In this document: positions 48,246 through 59,846 of the stretch, piece after piece | How positions within the stretch are numbered: position 1 is the first letter of the stretch | Layout: the number at the start of each line of letters is the position of its first letter | NCBI GenBank assembly: GCA_963931925.1 | Contig: OZ007570.1 | Coordinates: forward strand, 42,181,687 to 42,245,686 | DNA from: Onchidella celtica | Lineage: Eukaryota; Mollusca; Gastropoda; Systellommatophora; Onchidiidae | Direction: 5' to 3' | DNA length: 64,000 nucleotides | Notes under the pieces: generated by a model | Databases searched by the model: none | Told to the model about the DNA's origin: nothing | The model's input: only the letters and a program-made list of their open reading frames with translations | Program-made: the position numbers and the translations under genes

Positions 48246-49222
48246 TATTTTTACATTTAATATGAATTTAAGACCATTATGTGGTCTCTACATCAAACCA
48301 ACTGGCAAATCAGGATTCCATGGAGTAAGGCAAAAACGTTTTTCTCCATCCCACAGATATGCTAACAGTTTGTTAATGACTTATGCTGCAGCCACTTATG
48401 ATGCGAATCACTCAATCAGGAATGTCACTGGTAAAGTCAAGAACATAATAAATATTAGATCTTCAGCAGTAAGTACTGACTGGTTAACCTTTAACCTTGA
48501 TCTTAATTAAGTCAACCAGTGCACACATAAGGCGGTGTGACTGAGACTGAGAGAGAAAATAAATCACACAACAATTTGGCCAAAATACACTAAAATTTCA
48601 GCTCACAATACAATGAGTATCTTTAATGTTCTCACCTTTCTGCGCTCACCCTTTCCACATGCGAGAAGCTACAATACTCATGGTCGCAATATTCTTCTCA
48701 GGCAACCTTTCTTGTATTTTGGGCTGGAGATGATAAAAAGCATGATGCGTTAAGTGTAACTAATGAAAATTATACAAAATAAACATGTTCTGTGGCATCA
48801 AAGAATAAACAAACAGACATTATTCACTACAACATAACAGTATATCATCAAAATAGAAGGGTATACTCAATAATATGATAAGGATGACGTGGAAGAAATG
48901 CAACTTTCTACATGTACAGGTATTGGGTTGACAAAAATAATATTGCTGATTCAACAGAATGCCATTAACATTATAACAAACGCTTGCCACTGGTCACTGA
49001 TGGATTTTAGTCAATATTATAAACTCAGATCACTAAATCCAGTTGCATATTACGTTGGCTCCAAGCTACCTGGCAGTAAAAAGCCCCTTTTACAACCCCA
49101 TGAGATTTTAATACGACTTCACTGTGTCCGAAAATGGTTCACAAACACATCAAACCACTGATCAAAACAATTTAGTGGTAGATCTAGTCGTTATAGGGAT
49201 GAAGATGCTCATTATCTGCAGG
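48246..49222 (+). other. Possible exon-like open frames, function unknown
   Basis: Two frames look exon-like. The one from an acceptor at about 48245 (TTTCTTTGTAG) contains GLYIKPTGKSGFHGVRQK and NVTGKVKNIINIRSS before a GTAAGT at about 48470. A second at 48889-49161 contains NPVAYYVGSKLPGSKKPL. I do not recognise either. They may belong to an unnamed TE, given the surroundings, or be fortuitous. Confidence 0.25.
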
Positions 49223-49227
49223 CCTAC

Positions 49228-49847
49228 TGTGGCATCTGCGGGCTACCCCTTGCCCTCCCCCGGTTTTGTTGTTGTGCTGGTGGCTGAGCATGTGTCCACT
49301 ACTTCTTTCATTTTATTGTTGTCAACCACCAGAGTGTACTGTACTCCGTGACCTGACCTTCTTTTCTAGTGAGTAGTTTTTTTCCTCGCTCGCTTGTTGT
49401 CAGGTGTTTTGACTCGTTCAGTAAATATTAGTATGTTCCCGAACATTCGATAACACTGTGGATAAGGATGTTTACGCCAGATTTGGCCTTGAGTGATGTA
49501 ACCTGATGACGTATTGATGCGTGATTGGTTAGTTTGTGCGAGGGCAAAGGTAACGTTTATTTCGGGAATTTTCTGTAGGAATGTTTATATATATAGACCT
49601 GTGTGAGTGGTTGGTGGGTGAGTAAGTGAGTTTCCTTTTGTGTGGCGTAGATATTTAGTTTCGCTGGTGTCTTCCTGGTAATTTATTGTTCACTATACAG
49701 TTATTAAACTTTAGTATTATTTAATCTATCGTCGGATCTCGTGTTTATTTATTTTACAGCTGTAATAGTTTCGTTTTCTAAAGGGTTGTAGTTAGATCAA
49801 CTAACTCCCCCCTACTATAACGTGCTAGAACAACCTCAGCTGTTACA
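49228..49847. mobile_element. Solo LTR, about 620 bp
   Basis: Starts TGTGGCATCTGC and ends CAGCTGTTACA, bounded on both sides by CCTAC (49223-49227 and 49848-49852), the 5-bp duplication expected of LTR elements. Internally TTTATATATATAGACC (about 49585) is a good TATA box in plus sense. No gag-pol sequence or second LTR is present, so it is a recombination remnant. A 5-bp repeat can arise by chance; the TG...CA ends and TATA box make the case. Confidence 0.62.
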
Positions 49848-49852
49848 CCTAC

Positions 49853-50400
49853 CCTACTCAATCAACATTTGCACAGCAACTTACAATGTGGAATCACCAT
49901 CTGAATCCAGATTTCGATAGATTATAGGCCTAAATCTAGATAGATCTAATCTCGCCTTTTACTTCGCTAGGCTAACTCGTAAAATGCCCACTGGCATAAT
50001 CCTAATCTTCTCAATTGGATCTAATCATTATTGATTACCCGAGAATGAAAAAGAAAAAGCGAAAAAAAGAAAAAAAAAACTTACCCGAACAGCCTGATAA
50101 AAAGCATTCTATCCTGTTAGTGGAAACTTCAAACTTTTCCTTTTACTCGGTTGTAGTTGTTCGTCTGACGTTGCACTTTTTCATCAATAACATTGTGGAG
50201 ATTGGAGTTCCAAATTCTCATGTATGTACATTGTTTTCGGAATAACGTCGTTGTAATCGACAGACAATGCAAATTTACAAGACCAATTCGCATGTGGGGG
50301 GCCTACGATTACTCAGTTCTAAATTTAGTCATTGTTATCGGTGAAGGTCGTGACGTCACGGAATCCCGCGAAGCCGGCAACCGTACTTGACGCCGGCAAC
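49853..50400. other. Intergenic sequence without recognisable genes
   Basis: No supported coding sequence; A-rich run at about 50046-50080. Confidence 0.55.
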
Positions 50401-50770
50401 CGTTTGCAAAAGTTCCAACTGCGGCGGCGCAATGACTAGCATCCGCGGTTATCAGTCTGAGTCTATGGGTTCGGTCCGTCCTGGGTTCAATCCCACGCCG
50501 GAGCTTTTTTTTTATTTTTAACCTAGTGGGCCTACTGCTCATTAGTAGGTTTTTTTTATTTTTTTTTATTTTGCAGAACTGATGTCATGCGGGAATTGAT
50601 CAATGTTACTAGTGTGCTCCAGATTACTTTATTCCTGTTCATTTTATTTATTCCTGTTCATTGAACGGGACAGAACTTGCTAATTTTTTTTTTTTTAATG
50701 TAAATCAAATTTTAAACATGAAAATGACTTCTTTCAGTCACTGTAAATGTGAACTGAATAGCTCATCTGT
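50400..50770 (+). mobile_element. tRNA-like SINE copy 2 (no LINE insertion)
   Basis: Matches both halves of 32490-33700: the head with GGGTTCAATCCCACGCCGGA, then AACCTAGTGGGCCTACTGCT, then TAGTGTGCTCCA at the point where copy 1 has its LINE, and the tail with ATGTAAATCAAATTTTAAA. It provides the empty site for the LINE insertion. Confidence 0.7.
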
Positions 50771-50928
50771 CTCCACGGTAACCTGGATCTATTCTGTATT
50801 TACTGAAAAAATATTTTGGGAGCCCCGTGCTTCAGCTACTTGTTGTTTTTGTTTTACTACTTTTTTTTTTTTGTTTGCATGGAAGTTTAATTCATTTTTA
50901 TGTGCTCCGTCTGATTTTTTTTGTGATT

Positions 50929-51764
50929 CAGGAGCGAGGATTCTTCATAATCAAATAATCAGAGATTACCCTTCGAATATCAATTCTAGAATTACTACAC
51001 TTTTCACATCGAGCCCAACTCCAAGTCCATTTTACTAGTCAGTTCAGCATTCTATTCTACCTCGCTTTTTGCGTTTGTTGTAGTCCAACACCCCTCACTG
51101 AAATTACTGAAAAGCATCTTTATAGGGACCTACACCTTATGAAATGGTCCATAATCAGTGATTAACAAAGACAAAGAAGACTTGATTACACCCAGAAGCT
51201 AGCTTGCGCACAGCCTGTATTCGTCGAAGCGGCCCAGCAGACAGCAGAATAGTGGGGAACAAAAATAGGTTTATAATCAAAATTTGACCTGATTTTACCT
51301 ATGCATGTTTCTTATCCTTTTCGAGAGGTAAAGAGTATACCGGTAGTGAAAGAGTTTGTGTGGATTTTTTCTGGTTTGATTTAATCTAAGAATAATTTAC
51401 TCTACGCACAACAAGAGCTATCAAAGCATAATAATATTAATAATATAGACTAGATCTAGATATATAACTGTGCGTTCAAATTATATTTAAAAAACGGATG
51501 AAAAATGTGCGTTTATAAGTTGGTTAGTATGAATGAATGGTATTTTCAGATTAGTTTAGCATGTAAATTGCTGAATTCCTGTCCTGTTGACAAGAATTTT
51601 CAGCCCGGCAGGGAACTGTTTAGATTTTGCAATGCATATATAGCATCCATTTCATTGTTTTAGTCGCATGTATGCATTTTTTTGTGCATGTGATGTAGCG
51701 AGATGTCCTAATAATGATAAGGATCTTACCAGCTGATTACCCTCTGCAGAGGGCCACGATCCTG
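50929..51764. mobile_element. hAT MITE, copy 1 (836 bp)
   Basis: The ends CAGGAGCGAGG and (inverted) CAGGATCGTGG are diverged forms of the hAT-type CAGGGGCG terminus. The flanks TTGTGATT (50921-50928) and CTGTGATT (51765-51772) match at 7 of 8 bases, the 8-bp duplication of hAT elements. The body is about 80% similar by eye to 53954-55030 but lacks a segment of about 230 bp present there. No transposase. Confidence 0.8.
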
Positions 51765-51769
51765 CTGTG

Positions 51770-52950
51770 ATTTCATGTTCGACAAAATTGGCTAAGAATT
51801 CATCTTTAAAAAAAAAATTAAAAGATTTATTTTTTAAATCCTAGTCACAATTTTATACTCTGGAGCGAAGCAACGATGATCAGGGAACCCCCCCCCCACC
51901 CCCCCAAAAAAAATCTTGCGGAGGAGCCTTGAACCCCCCTTACCAACTCGACAGGCGAGTTTACTTAGCATGCCACCGAGGAACCTGAGTAAAAGCGTTA
52001 CTGTATACTGTTACTAAGCAGGGTCTCTCTAATGCTACTTGTGGTGCGATAACCGATAGGTATCGCTAAAAAAAGCAGACAACCTGGTGCGGCACGATAG
52101 TAAGAAACATCATGCGTCACTCCGAATCGAGCCATCTTACCGACTGAAGAATCTAATTATTCAACAAAACGAGCCAGAATTGTGATCTAAAGGAGCTCTT
52201 CCTAAATAAAAGTCAAAAAAACAAAAATCCATCTGCGAATAAGATTCTGTATCTTATCTGCAGACGTCTGCGAATAAGTGTGGCCTTTATTTTTACTTCA
52301 CATTCGGGTTTAACGGACTTCGATCTGTTGTGTTGACAACAACGGGAACATTCTATGTGTCGTGTCATTGTGACGCTCTGTAGGCTTTTACCAAGTACAT
52401 GTATGTATCCTGTTGATAGAAAGAAATCACTCAAGATTTTCAAAAGCCTGATAATTTCATGGTGCATAATTTTATATGTAAATGTTATCGACAGTAAACC
52501 AGGAGGATCACTTCTTACAGTTGTTGAGGCATGCCAATGATAGCACAATGCGTAACAAGACAATTGTGTTTTGTTTGATGGCACATGGCACAACAAAACA
52601 GATTTTTCCAAGATTTGATCTAGATCTAGGTGGTTTTTGTGTGTGTGTGTGTGTGTGTGCGTGTGTGTGTGTGTGTGTGAGTGAGTGAGTGAGATCTTAG
52701 AGCATTGAAGATGTCACTGCAACTGGGCTAATGAATGGAATTGATACAAAGCTGGATGATGGGAAATGATATTGTGGCATGATTTGGAAAAGAAGATGTA
52801 GAGGGCACCCCAGGACTCTGTTTTGGTCATTCTTTTCTTCTGCTACAGGTAGGCGTTAGAGGTGAGTAAAAAAAAAAAAAAAACCAACTGATTCTTACTG
52901 TTTGAACAAATGGACAAATGATTAGTGTGAATAAGATTCTCTTGGACCTA
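51770..52950. other. Intergenic sequence without recognisable genes
   Basis: Contains a (GT)n tract at 52635-52690. Near 52228-52290, CTGCGAATAAG motifs resemble the SINE head ends. No coding sequence was supported. Confidence 0.55.
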
Positions 52951-52959
52951 CATTATGAA

Positions 52960-53940
52960 TTCACTTGATCATGGAAATCTGAGAATTATACATGTAGGCC
53001 TATGTACATAGATCTAAAAAGTCGTGTGAACCTGTAGGCCTATACCCAGCCGGCACCCCTATGGAAATCTGAAGCATAGGATTGACGCCAAATTTGCACA
53101 TAGGGATGACATCATTCGTATGGAGATCTGCTGGTTCCTACATTGAACAGGCATCAGTTTGATGTGGGAAATCCGCCCCTGTAATAATCCAACCAGTCCA
53201 ACAGAAATCGTTAAAATGACGGGATTGCTGGCTGGGTATGCTGTTGAAGGAATCACTCTGACATGGAGATCTAAGAATTTATGTAGACTTAAGAATTCTT
53301 TTGGATCTATATTAAAAATTCACTCGGACATGGAAATCTAAGAATTTATTGACACATGCAGGTCTAAAAATTCTTCCGGACTCAAATATTCTATCAAAAA
53401 TTCAATCAGACATGGAAATCTAAGAATTTATTAATTTTGTACATGTACATTATAGGCCTAAGCATCTAGGAATTCTTCCGGATCTGCAGATTCTGTCGAA
53501 GAATTCACTTGGTCATAGAAATCTTATGAATTCTTTTTAAAATTTTTGGACCAGTATATTCTTTCGGAGGATCCGCCTAGACATGGAAATATATAAAAAT
53601 TTGTTCGTACATAATTTTTACATGCATCTAGGAATTCTTTAGGACATGTAGATTTCATCGAAGAATTCAATTGGACATGGAAAAGGAAGAATTTATTGGT
53701 GCATGCAGATCTGAGAATTCTTTTGGCTCTATATATTAAGAATTCACTTGAACATGGAAATCTAGAATGTATTCCTGCATGTAGTTTTATTAATTTAAAA
53801 CTTCCTTTGGAGAATTCACTCGGGCATGGAAATCAAATACATGTATGAGTTCATCCGTAGCCTACATTTAGACCTAAGAATTCTTTTCGGACCTGTAGAA
53901 TCTAAGAATTCTGGACATCTAGGAATTCACTCTGAGATCA
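52960..53940. repeat. Degenerate minisatellite, about ten units
   Basis: The phrase CATGGAAATCTAAGAATTTA recurs in diverged form about ten times (near 52970, 53058, 53263, 53330, 53412, 53512, 53583, 53676, 53752 and 53825). It alternates with AGAATTCTTTTGGATCTATA-type segments. Unit length is about 67-100 bp. The last unit touches the hAT MITE target duplication. Confidence 0.75.
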
Positions 53941-53953
53941 TGTCATATCTAAG

Positions 53954-55030
53954 CAGGGGCGAGGCTTCCTCATAATCAAATAATCAGTGATTACCCTTCG
54001 AATATTAATTCTAGAATTACTACGCTTTTCAGATCGAGCCCAACTCCCAAGTCCATTTAGTCAGTTCAGCATTCTGTTCTACCTCGCTATTTTGGGTTTG
54101 TTGTTATCTATAGTCTAACACCACTCACCGAAAAGCATCTTTGTAGGGACTTACACCATTTGAACTGGTCCAAAATCAGTGATTAACAAAGGCGAAGAAG
54201 ACTTGAGTACACCCAGAAGCGAGCTTGAGCATAATAGCCTGTTTTCTTCAAAGCGGCGCCGCAGACAGCAAAATAGTGGGGGGAAAAAATAGGTTTATAA
54301 TCAAGGTTTGACCTGATTTTACGTACTTATGCAGGTTTTTCACTATGCGGTCGTTTTCATCCCAATCGAAAGGTGAAGAGTAGAGTGAAAGAGTTTGTGT
54401 GGATCTTTTTGTTTTTTTTTGTTTGAGGTAATCTAAGAATAATTTACTCTACGCACAGCAAGAGCTATCAAAGAATAATAATTATTATAGTCTAGATCTA
54501 GATATAACTGTGATCAAAATCAGTCGAACGTATTAAGAACATCAATTCACTTGATAGGTCGCTCGAACCTAAACCGCAACGGCAGATAGCCACTTCTCCG
54601 AAATCGCTACACATTGTTGTGTCACAGAGATGCCATTTAAGCACTTTCTACCATTTAATGTTAATGGGTCCTTTCCGAGAAACTTTATGAGATGGTAGAA
54701 TAACAAAATCTCTGGCTATGAATATATATGACAATGAAAACGTGCTGTTCAAATTATATTTTAAAAAATGGGTGAAAAATATGCGTTTATAAGTCTGTTA
54801 GTATGAATGAATAGTTTTTCAGATTAGTTTGGCTTGTAAAATGCTGCATTCGTGTCCCGTTGACAAGAATAGTCCGCTCTTCAGATTTTTGCAGTGCCTA
54901 GCAACCGTTTCATTGTTTTAGTCGCTGCATTTATAATTATGTACATATGATGTAGAGATACGTCCTATTATGAGGATCTTACTAGCTTAAATTCTGATTA
55001 CCCTCTGCAGAAGGCCACGCTTCGCCCCTG
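53954..55030. mobile_element. hAT MITE, copy 2 (1077 bp)
   Basis: The ends CAGGGGCGAGGC and (inverted) CAGGGGCGAAGC are classic hAT termini. The 8-bp flanks are identical, TATCTAAG (53946-53953 and 55031-55038). It carries an interior segment (about 54513-54742) missing from copy 1. No transposase is encoded, so it depends on an autonomous relative elsewhere. Confidence 0.92.
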
Positions 55031-55039
55031 TATCTAAGA

Positions 55040-55745
55040 TTTAACACTAACATTTCTTCAGTTGAATAAATTAATGTCCAGATCTGAAGTAATGGGAAGC
55101 AAAGAAATTCATCTCATTGCCAACTGATCAGTTGCTTCTTTTCACAGGATGGAACATTTCACCATTATTTTCCAATACAATGGCTGACCAAATTAAGGAT
55201 AAAGGATACCCTTACACTTTCTTCAGTGTCCATGTCTGCTGGATGATGGGATTGCACCATCTGTCAGTTGGGTTATTACATGTTGTTGTATTATGTTTTA
55301 ATTTTTTTTTCTGTGTGTGTACTTTTCTGGCCTTTTCTCTCTGCATCATTTTAACAAAAAATACAATGCATGTTTTACTCATGGCCAACCAATTATCAAA
55401 ATAATAATAATAATAATAATAATATCAACACACACGAGTGAAATTAATACTGAAGTCTAATCATATCAGTTTGAATGGATGCTCAACCCTTTTGTATAGC
55501 AATGCATTTTAATGCATGTTTGTTTCCTCTAAAATGCATCATGATTACCTGTTACAGTAGTCAAGAATGTATGTATGTACACCAATTTAAACTAAGGCTG
55601 AAATAAACTGTTATTTAATATTATTATTTCCTCTAACTTGTATTATGATTTATGAGTGTCAAGAATGTGTTCATGCATATTAATATGATATCTGGTGACA
55701 GTGATAAAGAACAGGCTGAAATAAACTGTGGTCTTGACATTATTT
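55040..55745. other. Intergenic sequence without recognisable genes
   Basis: An open frame at 55117-55404 has hydrophobic stretches but no recognisable motif. A short (ATA)n tract lies at about 55402-55424. Confidence 0.5.
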
Positions 55746-55835
55746 TTTTAAAAGTAGGGGGTATAATCTGGACTTGGGGGGGGGGGGGGGGGGAGGAAGT
55801 CTAGCCTACCCCAAAGTAACCCCAGGGTATAAACT

Positions 55836-55879
55836 GGCCTAGCCCAGAATATACCCCGGGGTATATTCTGGGCTAGGCC
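55836..55879. repeat. Perfect 44-bp palindrome
   Basis: GGCCTAGCCCAGAATATACC, CC, GG and its exact inverse make a spacer-less 44-bp palindrome. It lies in a 180-bp G-rich block (55750-55930) with further GGGTATA/TATACCC words and a run of about 20 G. Confidence 0.95.
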
Positions 55880-55930
55880 TGTTTAACACCGGGTATAGTC
55901 TGGGCGGGGGGTATACTTTGGCCTGTTACA

Positions 55931-57216
55931 CCGGTACCGGTAACAGATACGCGCCGTTGGCCGTGGTCAGCGTGGAGCCTATCGCCTGCCTGTTACACAA
56001 TAGTATTATAGAAAGTAATTTACAACACCGTGAACAATAACCAATATTCATGCAGAATAGACACAAAAATGTTAGACCTTCGCTGTCGTAGTCTCGACAA
56101 TTTTGTACTGTATAAGTACATGTACAAGAATACTGTACCGTGTAATTTATAATTATTAATAGGGGCTAGGGAACTCTTTGTATTATTTTTAGTGATACCA
56201 CTGTACGTAATATTACTACATGTACTAGTGATTCCTTGTGGAAACGTAATATTACTAAAAGTACATGTACTAGTGATTCCTTGTGGAACCCCTCACCCTC
56301 TTAGACCCTTTCCTTCTCTCTATAACATGTATAAAAGTTTCCTTTCTTTGTGAATTAGAGGCATAATCCTTATAGCACAAGTACTTCTGTCTGTCTGTCT
56401 TATTTCTCTTTCGCCACCCACCCACCCCCTCCTTGTCTCTGTTATCTGTCTTCCAGTGTCCCTGCTAAGATATCTCCACCCCTGTCCCCTCTGCTAAGAA
56501 ACCTTCATCCCTGTCTCCTGCTGTGTCTGTTATGACATTCATCCCTGTCACCTGTTGTCGCTGCTATGATACTAACCCCTGCCTCCTGTTATGAATATGA
56601 TGTTACCATCAACCCTGTCCCCTGCGCTGCGGTCTGGCGTGATATCTTCGGTGCACCGTAATAGTAATACATAATGGCTAGCTATCTGTGCTATTTTTAC
56701 CTACATCTGATACCTTCACCCCAGATTCCTGTCATTTATGATATCTATACCTCCGACGCCCATTGTCTCTAGTAAAGTAATTTATGCTATCTTTATCCCT
56801 GCCTGTTTTTGTCTCTGCTAGTGCTAATATCTTCACCTGGTCACCGGTATTTCTGCCAGTGACATCTTCTCCCCTGTCTCCCGTTGTCTCTGCTATGAAA
56901 CCGTCATCCTTGTGTCCTGCTGTTTCTGCCAGTGTTATCTTCATCCGTCTCCTTTTGTCTCTACTGATGGTATCTTCACTCATGTCTTCTGTTGCCTATG
57001 AAATATGTCTCCACTGTGTCCTGTTGTCTTTATTGCGATCAGAGATATCTTACACTTCTGGTTGTGATATCTTCGCCCCTGTTTCCTGTTCTGTACAAAT
57101 CGTAATTATCTCCACCCTTGTCTCCTCTCGTCTTTGCAATAATTATCGTCTCCCCTGTCTCCTGTGCTAATGAGATCTTCATCCCTGTCCTCTATTGCCT
57201 TTAGTAATAGCAAGCC
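55931..57216. other. Pyrimidine-rich intergenic sequence with ragged CCTGTCTCCTG repeats
   Basis: From about 56440 to 57190 the phrases ATCTTCATCCCTGTC and CTCCTGTTGTCTCTGCTATG recur irregularly, suggesting an old, degenerate minisatellite. Open frames on both strands follow the repeat and show no domain. Confidence 0.5.
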
Positions 57217-57569
57217 GTTACATGTATTTACAAGGCATGCCTTGAAACTAATTCCAGCGTTATGTTCAAGGCATACCTACTTGTGTGTACATCGATCGCC
57301 AGTGGCTACCCCAGCCCCTTTTCGCCTGATTTAGTCAAGCAAGCCGTTATTTACAAGGCATACCTTGAAACTAACTCCAGGTTTCAGATTTATATTTTTC
57401 CAACTTTGATATAAAATCGGAATAGGATCCATAAACGCCGCCTATCTTAATACATGTACTGAAACAGCTTCTGATTGGTCAATGAAACAGCTTCTGATTG
57501 GTCAATGAAACATGCCTTGAAAATAACGCTGGCGTTAGTTCCAAGGCATACCTTGAAAATACATGTAAC
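57217..57569. mobile_element. MITE with about 60-bp inverted ends
   Basis: The left end starts GTTACATGTATTTACAAGGC and the inverted right end GTTACATGTATTTTCAAGGT; similarity continues through CAGCGTTAT and TTCAAGGCAT. A partial third arm copy lies at about 57350-57385. No target duplication was certain. Confidence 0.72.
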
Positions 57570-57599
57570 CACTTCGTTACTATTAATGGGCACTCTAAT

Positions 57600-57853
57600 G
57601 GCCCTATTACACGTTCAGATGGACCGGAGCAGGTTAGCCTTCTGCTGTGCTTACAACTAATCGTAGTCCGCTAAGTTGATTACACGTTACGATTGGCGGG
57701 GTTGTGTGTTGTGTATCACAGTAGCAACCCTTGTTTCCATCCGGTCCATCGTTTGGTCCACCGTAACGTGTAATCAATCTAGGGGACTACGATTAGTCGT
57801 AAATACAGCTGAAGGCTAACCTGCTCCGGTTCATCTGAACGTGTAATAGGGCC
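57600..57853. mobile_element. Palindromic MITE, 254 bp, AT-flanked
   Basis: The left arm GGCCCTATTACACGTTCAGA continues for about 100 bp as a near-perfect inverse of the right arm. Flanks are AT on each side, which would fit the 2-bp duplication of ISL2EU-type or related elements; TAAT/ATTA is also self-complementary, so this is not decisive. It lies 31 bp from the previous MITE. Confidence 0.78.
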
Positions 57854-59530
57854 ATTAGATTTAGATCGGCAGCACAGGCTGAAAACGTCTGATTTCAACT
57901 TGAGAAAGTTGAAATATTTCGCTCAAAACTCTATAAACATGGTTCAAAGTTACATGTTTGTAAAGATCTATCTTTGTTCTGTTGAAATATGCAATACATG
58001 TATGCAATAAAATCATGTAATTATGTGTTGTGAATGTTATGTTTTGTTTTGTCAAGTGAATGAACCGACACGCGGCGTTTTTTCCCTCGCGCAACCCGGC
58101 TGCGGCTGGCCGTGATACATGTAATTTTCTGACACCCATTCCCTCTCAGAGCCTCGCGGCAGCGTGCCACAATAAACCGAGAGGTTTGATTGATTTAATT
58201 TAAAATGCATGTAGAATGAAGAAAGAGGTTTCCAGACCAGTGATGTTTTTTGGAGCAGGGGAACGAAGTACAACAGCATGAAAAGTGGTGTTGAAGTTTT
58301 CGGAAGATGAAAATCACGGGAAATAATGAAGTTAAAAAAACCTCGGCCTGGTCATGCTATAAAGTTCACCCACTTCCATTTACAATGGTGAAATATCACA
58401 CCAATAGAAGCAGAGATATCGCAGCGCTAACGATTTGAAGAGGGGTACAATTTCCAAGAAAAGACTGTTCGGCGTCACCGGCGAGTTATAGGTCTACGAT
58501 TGTGTAGTCCAAACTGATTTTTACATTTTATCATAACTCGCCAGTTATTGTCTAATCTGATGGAACTTGCCTTTCCTAGAATTTTGATACCAAATTTAGT
58601 ATTCAGGCTTAAAGGCTTTTAAACTAAAGTTATGGCATTTTCAAAAGTGAAAAAATACGAATTTGCTCCCGTATGCAAATTGCATGGCGGTCCAACTTGA
58701 CCGCAAAACGACAGTTTATTGAGTCACGGCATTGAAAATTCTCAGTTTTCAAGGGGGTGTACATAATGCTCAATTTTTTTTTCGAAGGATACCAGTACAA
58801 ATATCTCATTTTCCTTTTTTTAGACATCAAACTTCATCCCATGTCAGTTTTTTGTGAACTCTACAAAGGAGACAAAAATACCGGTCAGGTTGTTTGTTTT
58901 TTTATTGAAAAGGCACTGTAATAAAAAGACAGCAGAAACATAAAACTTCCCATTAAGACACTGTATGCTTTTATAAAGTAGGCCTACATACCGGTGCTAG
59001 CAGAGCGGCAGTTTGAATTTCTGTGTTTTCAACCAACGCGAATACACCACCCCCCCCCCCCCCCCCCACCGATCCTGTCCACACCAAGGGCAAGGTAAAA
59101 AGACACTGATTGATAAATGATAAGTTATCAGATTTAGGGAGCACATAAGCACTGGAACAGTTCCCGTGTTTTCCCTCCCCTTCCTTTTCTTTTTTCACAA
59201 ACGATACACATGTAATTTATAAGTGGTGAGAAACTCTCCAGGTGGAGCGAGGCAGACGACGATCTTCAGAGGAAGAGTGGGTTCTTTCAATAGATGTACA
59301 TGTAACTTGTAAGGACGAAACTTTTGTTATTTTCTTTCTTCTATGTCACTATGATACTTAATTTTTATTAATACATGTAATTAATATAATTTTGGCTTTT
59401 GGAGCACTTTCTGGAGGAAAGCGGTTTTAGGAAATCATTTTATTTTATGTATGACAGAGAGAGGGTGAGGGAAAGACAAATGCCAGGGATGAAGAAAAGC
59501 AGAAAAAAAACTAGGGGGGGCTCATGCTAG
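57854..59530. other. Intergenic sequence without recognisable genes
   Basis: No supported coding sequence; C-run at about 59048-59068. Confidence 0.55.
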
Positions 59531-59534
59531 AAAA

Positions 59535-59540
59535 TTTATT
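59535..59540 (-). terminator. Candidate poly(A) signal AATAAA
   Basis: TTTATT on the plus strand is AATAAA in the sense of the minus-strand terminal exon, about 230 bases past its stop codon. Confidence 0.4.
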
Positions 59541-59771
59541 AGCCACGGCAATGCCATGTGCATTTCCTAGTTTCATACTAAATCATTACACGCTGAAGAA
59601 CACAATGAGAAAACTACATTATGACAATTCTTTGTACTGTACAGTTTAATGATGAGAAAAAAACGTTACTTCTGTCCACCTCATCAGCAAAGCATTTCAC
59701 ATCAAAAGGAGGATTCTGGAAACTAATGTGTCGACATTCTTGAAAACTTCTAAAACGTCAGTGGCTCCTAA

Positions 59772-59846
59772 CTAGTCCTCTTCATCTGGTGGGATGCCAA
59801 GCTCCTCATCAGTGTAGAGTCTTGGGTCAGGATACTTGTGACTGGG
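59772..59846 (-). CDS. Terminal exon of an unidentified minus-strand gene
   Basis: In minus sense an acceptor, TTATGTACAG, is followed by 25 in-frame codons including stop TAG: PSHKYPDPRLYTDEELGIPP and then DEED. The composition (Pro/Asp/Glu-rich, compact, starting right at the acceptor) and an AATAAA about 230 bases downstream look like the last exon of a conserved host gene with an acidic C-terminus. I do not recognise the protein. No upstream exon was found in the remaining 4 kb, which is filled with LINE sequence, so the preceding intron is at least 4 kb. Codon quality and splice site support it; the family is unknown. Confidence 0.55.
   Translation of the reverse strand, partial: PSHKYPDPRLYTDEELGIPPDEED

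Noticed and set aside
49414..49847. LTR starting at TGTTCCCGAAC
   Set aside because: No duplication fits that start; the start at 49228 has matching CCTAC flanks.
56732..57170. Overlapping frames on both strands over about 130 codons
   Set aside because: They follow a degenerate CCTGTCTCCTG repeat; the protein reading has no recognisable domain.
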